DNA from: Shewanella halotolerans
Lineage (GTDB): Bacteria; Pseudomonadota; Gammaproteobacteria; Enterobacterales; Shewanellaceae
DNA: 64,000 bases
Direction: 5' to 3'
NCBI RefSeq assembly: GCF_019457535.1
Contig: NZ_CP080417.1
Span: 1,736,001-1,800,000 of the forward strand
Positions 25,838 to 32,917 of this stretch are shown here, piece by piece. Below the pieces are notes generated by a model. It saw only the letters and a list, made by a program, of their open reading frames with translations, searched no databases and was not told the DNA's origin. The translations under genes and the position numbers were made by a program. Within the stretch, counting starts at the first letter, position 1. Every line of letters begins with the position of its first letter.

Positions 25838-26575
25838 CTACTGGGCGTTAAACTGCTGGCCAGTGACGCCCTTAGCGTCGTCACCCATGAGGTAGAGATA
25901 GGTCGCCATGATCTCTTCTGGCGCCTTGAGATCCTGTGGGTTTTCGGCAGGGTAGGCATTGGCGCGCATCTTGGTACGGGTGGCGCCAGGATTGATGCTG
26001 TTGACTCTCAGGTTGCTGTCTTCATATTCGTGGGCCAGAGACTGCATCATGCCTTCGGTGGCAAATTTTGAGATGGCATACTCGCCCCAGAAGGCGCGTC
26101 CCTGACGGCCAACACTGCTGGAGGTGAACAGGATTGAGGCTGCAGGAGCTTTCTTCATCACGGGAAGCAGCGCCTTGGTCATCATGATCTCGGCGACTAG
26201 GTTAACCTGTAGTACTTCCTTGACCGAATCCATCGAGATATGTTCGAACGGGCCTAACACGCCTAGCAGGCTGGCGTTGTGCAGCAGGCCGTCGAGGTGA
26301 CCAAACTGCTGCTCTATGGTTTCGGCCATGTCCTGATAGTTTTGCTCTGTGGCGCCTTTTAGATCTAGGGGCACGATAGCGGGGGTAGGGTAGCCCGCCT
26401 GTTCTATCTCGTCATAGACGGCTTCCAGTTTCTTGACTGTCTTGCCCAACAAGATCACCGTGGCACCATGTTCAGCGTAGGCCAGAGCAGCGGCGCGACC
26501 AATACCATCTCCGGCGCCTGTGACCAGTATCGTTTTATCTTTAAGTAAATCTTTTGCTGCCTGATATTCCAACAT
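25838..26575 (-). CDS. yciK: YciK family short-chain dehydrogenase
   Basis: A 245-residue SDR oxidoreductase. The NAD(P)-binding TGAGDGIG is at residues 19-26, the NAG-like segment reads HNAS, and the active site YAISKFA carries the Tyr-x-x-x-Lys pair, with the serine in FTSSSVGRQG. The N-terminus MLEYQAAKDLLKDKTILVTG is close to YciK of enterics, whose physiological substrate is unknown. It is divergent from the lipase gene, and a PsrA-like palindrome lies between them, which could tie it to fatty acid metabolism. Confidence 0.88.
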   Translation of the reverse strand: MLEYQAAKDLLKDKTILVTGAGDGIGRAAALAYAEHGATVILLGKTVKKLEAVYDEIEQAGYPTPAIVPLDLKGATEQNYQDMAETIEQQFGHLDGLLHNASLLGVLGPFEHISMDSVKEVLQVNLVAEIMMTKALLPVMKKAPAASILFTSSSVGRQGRAFWGEYAISKFATEGMMQSLAHEYEDSNLRVNSINPGATRTKMRANAYPAENPQDLKAPEEIMATYLYLMGDDAKGVTGQQFNAQ

Positions 26576-26633
26576 GAGTCAATTTTTCCTGTTAGCGGAA
26601 TTCCCCGCCATTTCTATGATTTATTTGAGCCTG

Positions 26634-26645
26634 AAACGAATGTTT
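26634..26645. promoter_or_regulatory. Candidate PsrA-like operator between yciK and the lipase gene
   Basis: AAACGAATGTTT is an AAAC-N4-GTTT palindrome with AT-rich flanks, 59 bases before the yciK start and 190 bases before the lipase start. It has the same core as the sites upstream of fadI and of the beta-helix/cytochrome gene. Inferred from motif only. Confidence 0.4.
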
Positions 26646-26835
26646 AAAACAAATGACTGATTAATGACCATCGTTCTGTTGTTTGTGTGTGACAAAATTG
26701 TAGCTAACTCAATAATTTTGCGTTAACTTGAGTAGCAATAAGGACTGTAAAAGTCCTATTGGTCACGCAAGGAAGACTATTGTGACCAATTTTTGGGGAA
26801 AACAAAATTATTACAACAAGATTTGGGGAAAAAAG

Positions 26836-29322
26836 ATGAAAAGACTCTTTTTGGGTGTCGCAATTGCATCCGCATTGGGAATGGCTGGTTGTAGCGAAGA
26901 TAGCGTCGATCAACTCGCAGAGAAGACTGAGCCGCTAATCCCTCTTTCACACATGGTATTCGATCCTGCTAACAGCAAGGTACCATTACCCAACGATCTA
27001 CTCTTTAGCGGCACCACTGATGGTACCCTGACCATGCCGGGCGAAAAAGCCGACGGCTCAAGCGATTACACCGACCCTCAGATGGCGCTGGGCGCACTGG
27101 ACGGTTGGTCTACCACCTCTCCTATCTCTATCACGGTTGAACCTGCAACCGACCATGACGGCACCATGCTGACGCTGGCGGCGGCCTCTGTGGCACAGCC
27201 TGGAGCGGTGCGTATGTTCGAAGCCACAGTAGGTGGTCCGCTATCATCGGATCCCGAATGTCAGTCTGCGCCATCTGTGTCAGCCTGTAAGATAGGCAAC
27301 GAGCTTCAGTTTGGCGTCGACTTTGTCGCCAGCGCCTCGGGCAACACTATCGCTATCGTACCGCTCAAGCCACTTAAGGCGGGTCAATCTTATGTGTATG
27401 CGACCACAGACCTGATTCAAGACTCGGCAGGTCGTCCTATTGCGCCGTCGACTACCTATGCCACGCTGAAACTCGATATCGAGACCAAGCCGCTGCAGAC
27501 ACCCGATCAGCTGATGCTGCAAACGCTAGTGAACAGTTATGAGAAGGGCATGGCTGCCGCTCATGGCGTAGATAGCGCGACTATCAGCTATGCGGGCCTG
27601 TTTACTACCCAGGCGATCAGCGATGTCTATGAGACGACTAAGTTACTGATGCTGCAAGAGGGCACACCTTTTGCGCCGTCTATCTCTGTGCCTCAGCCGC
27701 ATCCGCTGGGGATCACAGTTGCCCAGGCGGCTGGCCTGACACCTGCCGATGGCGTGGCCTATGTGGTCTCTAGCCTGGCCGATGTTTATGTTGCCGAGCT
27801 TACCCTGCCTACTTATGGCGCCTGTAACTCTGTGATGTGTAATGGCATCAATGGTAACTGGCATGCGCTGGGCGACAGCCCTGTAGCCGTATTGCTAGCC
27901 CTGCAATCGGGTACCTTGAGTCAGCAAAATTACGGCGCTCAGGCCGTGGCACACGGTATCGACCCTGCAGCGGGTCTGGCCGATCCTGCCCTGTTGGCGG
28001 GTAAGGCCTGGCTACTCGATGATGGCACACCGGCCGATAAGGCCAAGCATCTGACTAAGTTTAACCCTATTCCTGCTCCGACTGGTGCAGAGAAGGTCCC
28101 TGTGTTGATCTCTATGCCAAACGCCGAGCGTCTGGCGCAGTTCTACGCCTCTCAGGGATTACCTTTTACGCCGCCAACTGGTGGTTGGCCGACCACCATC
28201 GCCATGCATGGCCTGGGCGGCGGTAAAGAGATGTCACTGGCCTATGCCGGTAGTTATGCCGCCATGGGGGTTGCCACTATCGCCATCGATATGCCGCTTC
28301 ACGGCGCTCGCTCATTCGACGCCAACGGTGATGGCATCTATGAAGTATCGGCTTCAGATCCAGCATTTGGCGCTGTTATAGGTAACCCAGATGCGTTTAA
28401 GAATGGTAATCCCTTGGTGTTTGTTAACCTAGAGAGCACTCTGGCAGTTCGTGATAACTTCAGACAGGCAACGGTTGACCATCTAGCGCTTCGCGCGGCC
28501 CTCACAGGGCTTGCCGGTGGCCTGGCCGCCGCACAGATGCCGCAGATGTTCGATATCACTAAGATCAGCGCACAGGGCCTGAGTCTTGGCGCCATCGTCG
28601 GCACCGACTTTGCTACCTATGCTAACTCTGGCCTGAGCCATCCGGCTAACGGCGCAGACCTTAGCTATGTGCATAAACTCAATGCGGTTTCTCTGGTTGC
28701 GCCAACTGGGGGCTTATCGGGCACCTTCATCGGCTCTGCCACCTTCGGCCCGCTGCTGTTTGCAAACGTGACTGCCAGCGATACCTTCAAGGCGCTGGTT
28801 GACGAGGCAAACGTTGCCGGTTATGAGCCTGGTACGCCTGAGTATGCGGCGCTGGTTCAGGCTGTGTATGCCGAGTTCATTCCAACCTTCGCCTTTGCGG
28901 TGCAGACGGCGGTAGATGGTGCGGATCCTATCAACCATGCAGCGACGCTTAAATCCACTGGCCTGCCTGTACATCTGATTGAAATCGTTGGGGATGGCAG
29001 CAACTTAGGGGATCAGGTACTACCTAATCGCGTCGACAAGTTCCCTGTGGCGGGTACCGAGCCGCTGATTGCCAACCTGGGTCTTGAGTGTATAGATACC
29101 ACAACAGTTGGCTCTGGCGCCGTGCGCTTTAGCAAGGGGCATCACAGCTCGCTGATTAGCCCAAGTGAGGTACCAGGTGTGACAGATGGTAGCGCTGCCG
29201 CGGCTACGGTTGAGATGCAGCAGCAAGTTGCCGCGTTTGCCCTGACTGCGGGTAAGGGCCAGGCAAGCGTACTGGTGCAGGATGATTCAGTGATTCAGCC
29301 TTGCGCGGTGCCAGCTAGCTAA
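26836..29322 (+). CDS. VolA-like outer-surface lipase lipoprotein
   Basis: An 828-residue lipoprotein: MKRLFLGVAIASALGMAGC gives a signal peptide with a lipobox ending in the acylated cysteine at residue 19. The ATG at 26836 is preferred over an upstream in-frame codon because it opens the lipoprotein signal. The protein resembles the bacterial virulence factor lipase family (Vibrio VolA), with the N-terminal domain PLSHMVFDPANSKVPLPNDLLFSG and a hydrolase domain whose serine is in GLSLGAIVG near residue 580; the KGHHSSLISP segment near the end may supply the histidine. VolA releases fatty acids from lysophospholipids at the cell surface. Nearby fatty acid genes and the palindrome upstream fit a role in lipid use. 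Confidence 0.85.
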   Translation: MKRLFLGVAIASALGMAGCSEDSVDQLAEKTEPLIPLSHMVFDPANSKVPLPNDLLFSGTTDGTLTMPGEKADGSSDYTDPQMALGALDGWSTTSPISITVEPATDHDGTMLTLAAASVAQPGAVRMFEATVGGPLSSDPECQSAPSVSACKIGNELQFGVDFVASASGNTIAIVPLKPLKAGQSYVYATTDLIQDSAGRPIAPSTTYATLKLDIETKPLQTPDQLMLQTLVNSYEKGMAAAHGVDSATISYAGLFTTQAISDVYETTKLLMLQEGTPFAPSISVPQPHPLGITVAQAAGLTPADGVAYVVSSLADVYVAELTLPTYGACNSVMCNGINGNWHALGDSPVAVLLALQSGTLSQQNYGAQAVAHGIDPAAGLADPALLAGKAWLLDDGTPADKAKHLTKFNPIPAPTGAEKVPVLISMPNAERLAQFYASQGLPFTPPTGGWPTTIAMHGLGGGKEMSLAYAGSYAAMGVATIAIDMPLHGARSFDANGDGIYEVSASDPAFGAVIGNPDAFKNGNPLVFVNLESTLAVRDNFRQATVDHLALRAALTGLAGGLAAAQMPQMFDITKISAQGLSLGAIVGTDFATYANSGLSHPANGADLSYVHKLNAVSLVAPTGGLSGTFIGSATFGPLLFANVTASDTFKALVDEANVAGYEPGTPEYAALVQAVYAEFIPTFAFAVQTAVDGADPINHAATLKSTGLPVHLIEIVGDGSNLGDQVLPNRVDKFPVAGTEPLIANLGLECIDTTTVGSGAVRFSKGHHSSLISPSEVPGVTDGSAAAATVEMQQQVAAFALTAGKGQASVLVQDDSVIQPCAVPAS

Positions 29323-29346
29323 GCCTAAATCCAAAAAGGACTAAAT

Positions 29347-29373
29347 AAAAACCCAGCCTGGCTGGGTTTTTTT
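29347..29373 (+). terminator. Terminator of the lipase gene
   Basis: AAAAACCCAGC and GCTGGGTTTTT pair with a short loop and a run of seven T, 25 bases after the lipase stop. Confidence 0.92.
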
Positions 29374-29450
29374 ATGGCTGGATTTGTTATTGCCCTCAGG
29401 GCTGATAGAATAGCGGCCAGATTTTAAAGGCCTGATCACGGAGCTGAATT

Positions 29451-30482
29451 TTGGAATTTTTGTACGAGTATGGACTCTTTCTGGCAAAAGCCGTCACCAT
29501 AGTGGTGGCTATCGTCGCTGTCGTGGTGTTGGTGCTGGCATCGGCGGTAAAGCAGAAGGCCGATAAGGGTGAGCTCAAGCTGACGAATGTGTCTGAGGAG
29601 CTTAAGGACCTCAAACATGACCTAAAGGAAGAATTGCTGAGCAAGAAGCAGTTTAAGGCCTACGAGAAGGGCCTCAAGGCCGAGGCGAAGGCCAAGGAGA
29701 AAGCTGAGAAGGCCGATGGCGAAGCCGCGCCTACGCCTCGTGTGTTTGTTATCGACTTCAAGGGCAGCATAGATGCCCATGAGGTGGCGTCACTGCGAGA
29801 AGAGATCAGCGCCATCCTGGCCATTGCCGAGCAAGGCGACGAAGTGGTGGTCAATGTCGAGAGTGGCGGCGGTATGGTCCATGGCTATGGCTTGGCGGCC
29901 AGCCAGCTCGATAGATTGCGCAGCGCGGAGATCCCATTGACCATCTGTGTCGACAAGGTGGCCGCGAGCGGCGGCTATATGATGGCCTGTGTGGCCAATA
30001 CCATCTATGCCGCGCCTTTTGCCATCGTCGGTTCTATCGGCGTGGTCGCGCAGATCCCTAACTTCAATCGTCTGCTGAAGAAGCATGATATCGATTACGA
30101 GCAGCACACCGCCGGTGACTTCAAGCGTACCCTGACCCTGTTTGGTGAAAACACCGACGAAGGAAGACAGAAGTTCCAGGAAGAGCTGGAAGAGACCCAT
30201 GTACTGTTTAAAGCCTTCATCAGCAAGTATCGTCCTACGTTGGACATTGCCAAGGTGGCGACCGGTGAGCACTGGTATGGTCAGCAGGCGCTTGATCTTG
30301 GTCTGGTCGATGGCCTCTCTACCAGTGACGATGTGGTGATGAAACTCGCCGAAGAGAAGACGGTGATCAAGGTTCGCTATCAGCTGAAGAAGAAGATTGC
30401 TGACAAGTTTGCCCACAGCGCCTCACTGGCGGTCAATGCCGTGTTCAATCGCTTGGCGGAAAAGAATCAACCCCTCAACTAA
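29451..30482 (+). CDS. sohB: SohB-type inner-membrane serine peptidase
   Basis: A 343-residue S49 family protease. It begins with a membrane anchor (LFLAKAVTIVVAIVAVVVLVLAS), continues with a lysine and glutamate-rich coiled region (about residues 35-80) and then the peptidase domain. ESGGGMVHGYGLAAS and KVAASGGYMMACVAN contain the catalytic serine; the general-base lysine lies further on in the FKRTLTLFGENTDEGR block. It cleaves membrane or signal peptide remnants in the periplasm. Start TTG at 29451 has GGAG seven bases upstream. Terminator at 30504-30528. Confidence 0.94.
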   Translation: MEFLYEYGLFLAKAVTIVVAIVAVVVLVLASAVKQKADKGELKLTNVSEELKDLKHDLKEELLSKKQFKAYEKGLKAEAKAKEKAEKADGEAAPTPRVFVIDFKGSIDAHEVASLREEISAILAIAEQGDEVVVNVESGGGMVHGYGLAASQLDRLRSAEIPLTICVDKVAASGGYMMACVANTIYAAPFAIVGSIGVVAQIPNFNRLLKKHDIDYEQHTAGDFKRTLTLFGENTDEGRQKFQEELEETHVLFKAFISKYRPTLDIAKVATGEHWYGQQALDLGLVDGLSTSDDVVMKLAEEKTVIKVRYQLKKKIADKFAHSASLAVNAVFNRLAEKNQPLN

Positions 30483-30503
30483 GGGTTGTGACTTTCACCG
30501 GAT

Positions 30504-30528
30504 AAAAACCCGCCCTCGGCGGGTTTTT
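30504..30528 (+). terminator. Terminator of sohB
   Basis: AAAAACCCGCC and GGCGGGTTTTT form a perfect stem with a CTC loop, 21 bases after the sohB stop. Confidence 0.93.
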
Positions 30529-30620
30529 ACATATTTGTAACTTTTTATCCCTGCTAGGCTTTTACTCGTCTCTAAAATCTTATACAACATACTATTATCC
30601 TTAGATTTTGTAATGATGAG

Positions 30621-31634
30621 ATGACGAGTAATACCCGCTATCAGGCGACATTAAAAGTCGGCGATCAATCTTATCCTGCCTATGAACTGAGAAGCCTGGT
30701 TCATTTCATGGCCGAGCGTTACGGCGAGCATCATGCCGAGCAGCTATGTCAGGAGATAGGCCTGGGGCTAAACGAGCTGGCCAAGTTAAACTTTGTCTAT
30801 GTCTGGCAGGTGGATTATGCCATGGCCTTTCTGGGGCGCTTAGGCAATGACCCTCAGATAGGTGCACGGCTAGGTGAGACCTACAGGGTGGAAGAGCTGG
30901 CGCTTATTTGGCCCTATCTAGCTAAATGTCAGACCTTAGGAGAGTGCCTTGAGTTTGTTATCGCCCATCCCGAGCTGGTGGGCAGCGTCTCTGATACCCT
31001 AGTGAGCCATGGCGAGCGATGCCTCTATTTTCGCTGGCTCAACACGGCGAAGATCTCGGCGCCCTATTTCAGCCTGCAGTTTCAAAACAGCGTCTGCTCC
31101 ATGTTAGCCCTTGCGCGTCAGCTCACGGGCCAGATGGTCACACTCGAGCGGGTGCAGCTGGCCACCCCGGTTCACGACAGTGGGTTCCTGGCGGCGTTCT
31201 GTCAGGCCGATGTTGGTTTCGACGGCGAGTTCTTCGAGTGGGCCATCTCCCATGAAATGCTTTCGCTGCCTGTTGTGTATGACTTCTCCCTACTACAACT
31301 TGATGAGCAGGCTCTGCATGACACCTCCTTAATCGAGAAGGTGCTGGCCATCCTAAACCAGGATTTTCCCAATAATCCTAAGCTGGAGTCGATGGCGCTG
31401 AGACTCAACATGAGCGATCGCACCCTGAGGCGACACCTGGCGAGTGCCGGCACCAGCTATCAGAAGCTGGTGGATCAAGTGCGCTGCCAGACGGCTATCG
31501 GCCTCATTGTTCAGGGCGACAAGAGCATAGTGGATATCGCAGAGATCATGGGGTTCGGCGATGTGAGCCATTTCCGTCAGAGCTTCAAACACTGGCTTGG
31601 CCTGCCGCCAGGCCAGTTTATTCGCAAGATCTAG
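30621..31634 (+). CDS. AraC family transcriptional regulator
   Basis: A 337-residue regulator. The N-terminal two thirds match the OruR/ArgR-type ligand domain (PF12625-like; segments LCQEIGLG, LWPYLAKC-like and FSLQFQNSVCSMLALARQLTG). The C-terminal 90 residues are the AraC double helix-turn-helix (LNMSDRTLRRHLASAGTSYQKLVDQVRCQTA, then IVDIAEIMGFGDVSHFRQSFKHWLGLPPGQFI). It converges with the cytochrome gene, overlapping its stop by a few bases. The target genes are unknown; related regulators often control lipid or amino acid degradation. Confidence 0.92.
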   Translation: MTSNTRYQATLKVGDQSYPAYELRSLVHFMAERYGEHHAEQLCQEIGLGLNELAKLNFVYVWQVDYAMAFLGRLGNDPQIGARLGETYRVEELALIWPYLAKCQTLGECLEFVIAHPELVGSVSDTLVSHGERCLYFRWLNTAKISAPYFSLQFQNSVCSMLALARQLTGQMVTLERVQLATPVHDSGFLAAFCQADVGFDGEFFEWAISHEMLSLPVVYDFSLLQLDEQALHDTSLIEKVLAILNQDFPNNPKLESMALRLNMSDRTLRRHLASAGTSYQKLVDQVRCQTAIGLIVQGDKSIVDIAEIMGFGDVSHFRQSFKHWLGLPPGQFIRKI

Positions 31635-32866
31635 CCCCCATGCTGGCAGTTGCCTAAACTTGGCGACAGGCTATCTATCCAGCTTTGCAGCACGGTCAAT
31701 GCCTCCACATGACTCAGGCTGCGGCCAATAGGCGGCATGCGATCTTTGGGCGCATCCAGCATCTGGCGGTAGAGCAAGATGGAGTGCTCGCCATCGCCGG
31801 GGATGATGTCGTAGGAGAGGCCCTTTTCGCCGCCGTCCCAGCCTGGTGGCTGCTTACAGATCCCATATTGATAGCTGGTATGATCCACATAGAAACCCAG
31901 GCGCAGGCCTGAGATGCTGGCAAAGCCTTCGGCCCTGTGACAGTGGGCGCAGTTGATATCCAAATATCCCTTGGCCCTGGTGGTCAGATCGCCGCTCTCA
32001 TCTGTGATTGCAGGCGCCGAATCTGGGGCGCCGTGCTGTGGCAGGCCGTTCAAGCGCCCCTGGTCGCGCCAATGTTCGAGCTGATTCACCGTCTGATTCT
32101 CGACGAATACCTCATGGTTAAGCAGATAGGGCTTGAGGCCTATGGGATAGATCTGGACGCCACCGTCACTGGCGCGTTGATGGCACACCTTGCATTCCGC
32201 CCGGCTGGGCACATGGTAGGTGAACTCCAGCTGCTCGCCCTGACGCGTCAGGCTGTGGGCCTGATTGGCGCCGGCAATGGCGAGACGCGCCTCGCCGCCT
32301 TGCCAGAGATAGGGCAGCGCCGTCCAGCCGTTTTCGCGGTGGATAAGCAGCCGGGTCTCGACCAAGGTCTCGTTGGCTTCCCCGGTGAGCTGGGTGTCGC
32401 TCGGCAGGGCAAAGGTTTTAACCAGCACGGCGCCTACCGGCAGGTCGAAGGTGTCGCTCGGGTGATAGTCGATCCGGCTGCCATCGGGCAGGAAGATGAT
32501 ACGGTATTTATGGGCGTAGTTGGTAAACAGCTGGCTTGAGAGTTGATAGCTAAAACCTGGGCCATTAGGGCCTGCTGTTGGTTTATCAGGCTCCTGAAAT
32601 AGCCGATATTGGGACAGTAGCTGACAGTCTTGTGTCATCAGCGCCTGCCAGTTGATCTCCCCCTCCTGGCTATCGCAGATATCCGTGGAGGGATCTGTGC
32701 CGCCCGTCGGTGGGGTCACAGGCGTGCCAGGTTGGTTGGTGTCTGTGCCTGTTTGATTGGTCGAGGTGTCATCGCTGCCGCCGCAGGCCGTGAGGCATAG
32801 CAGCAAGAGGCTTATTAGAACTGGGCTCAAAAGCGGCAGCAAACCTTTTTCTGGGCTGGTTAACAT
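31631..32866 (-). CDS. Diheme c-type cytochrome lipoprotein (SO2930 family)
   Basis: A 411-residue lipoprotein: PVLISLLLLCLTAC carries the lipobox, followed by a threonine and proline-rich linker. Two heme-binding CxxCH motifs are visible, CKVCH near residue 226 and CAHCH near residue 301. Between and around them are the family segments SQLFTNYAHKYRIIFLPDG, TRLLIHRENGWTALPYLW and RMPPIGRSLSHVEALTVLQSWI. It is paralogous to the C-terminal half of the gene upstream (32918-35569), 51 bases away on the same strand, with a terminator-like hairpin between. A role in periplasmic or outer-membrane electron transfer is likely; the partner is unknown. Confidence 0.88.
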   Translation of the reverse strand: MLTSPEKGLLPLLSPVLISLLLLCLTACGGSDDTSTNQTGTDTNQPGTPVTPPTGGTDPSTDICDSQEGEINWQALMTQDCQLLSQYRLFQEPDKPTAGPNGPGFSYQLSSQLFTNYAHKYRIIFLPDGSRIDYHPSDTFDLPVGAVLVKTFALPSDTQLTGEANETLVETRLLIHRENGWTALPYLWQGGEARLAIAGANQAHSLTRQGEQLEFTYHVPSRAECKVCHQRASDGGVQIYPIGLKPYLLNHEVFVENQTVNQLEHWRDQGRLNGLPQHGAPDSAPAITDESGDLTTRAKGYLDINCAHCHRAEGFASISGLRLGFYVDHTSYQYGICKQPPGWDGGEKGLSYDIIPGDGEHSILLYRQMLDAPKDRMPPIGRSLSHVEALTVLQSWIDSLSPSLGNCQHGG

Positions 32867-32882
32867 AATTTCGGCTCGTGAG

Positions 32883-32909
32883 AAAAAGGGCCGCCAGATG
32901 GCAGCCCTT
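32883..32909 (-). terminator. Terminator or attenuator between the two cytochrome genes
   Basis: Read on the minus strand, AAGGGC-TGCCA-TC-TGGC-GGCCCTT folds into a stem with a small bulge and is followed by TTTTT. It lies between the fused cytochrome gene and its paralogue and probably reduces expression of the second gene. Confidence 0.75.
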
Positions 32910-32917
32910 GGGTGGGG

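Noticed and set aside
26728..26835. Upstream extension of the lipase frame
   Set aside because: The extension would place 36 polar residues before a clear lipoprotein signal peptide; the ATG at 26836 is the sensible start.
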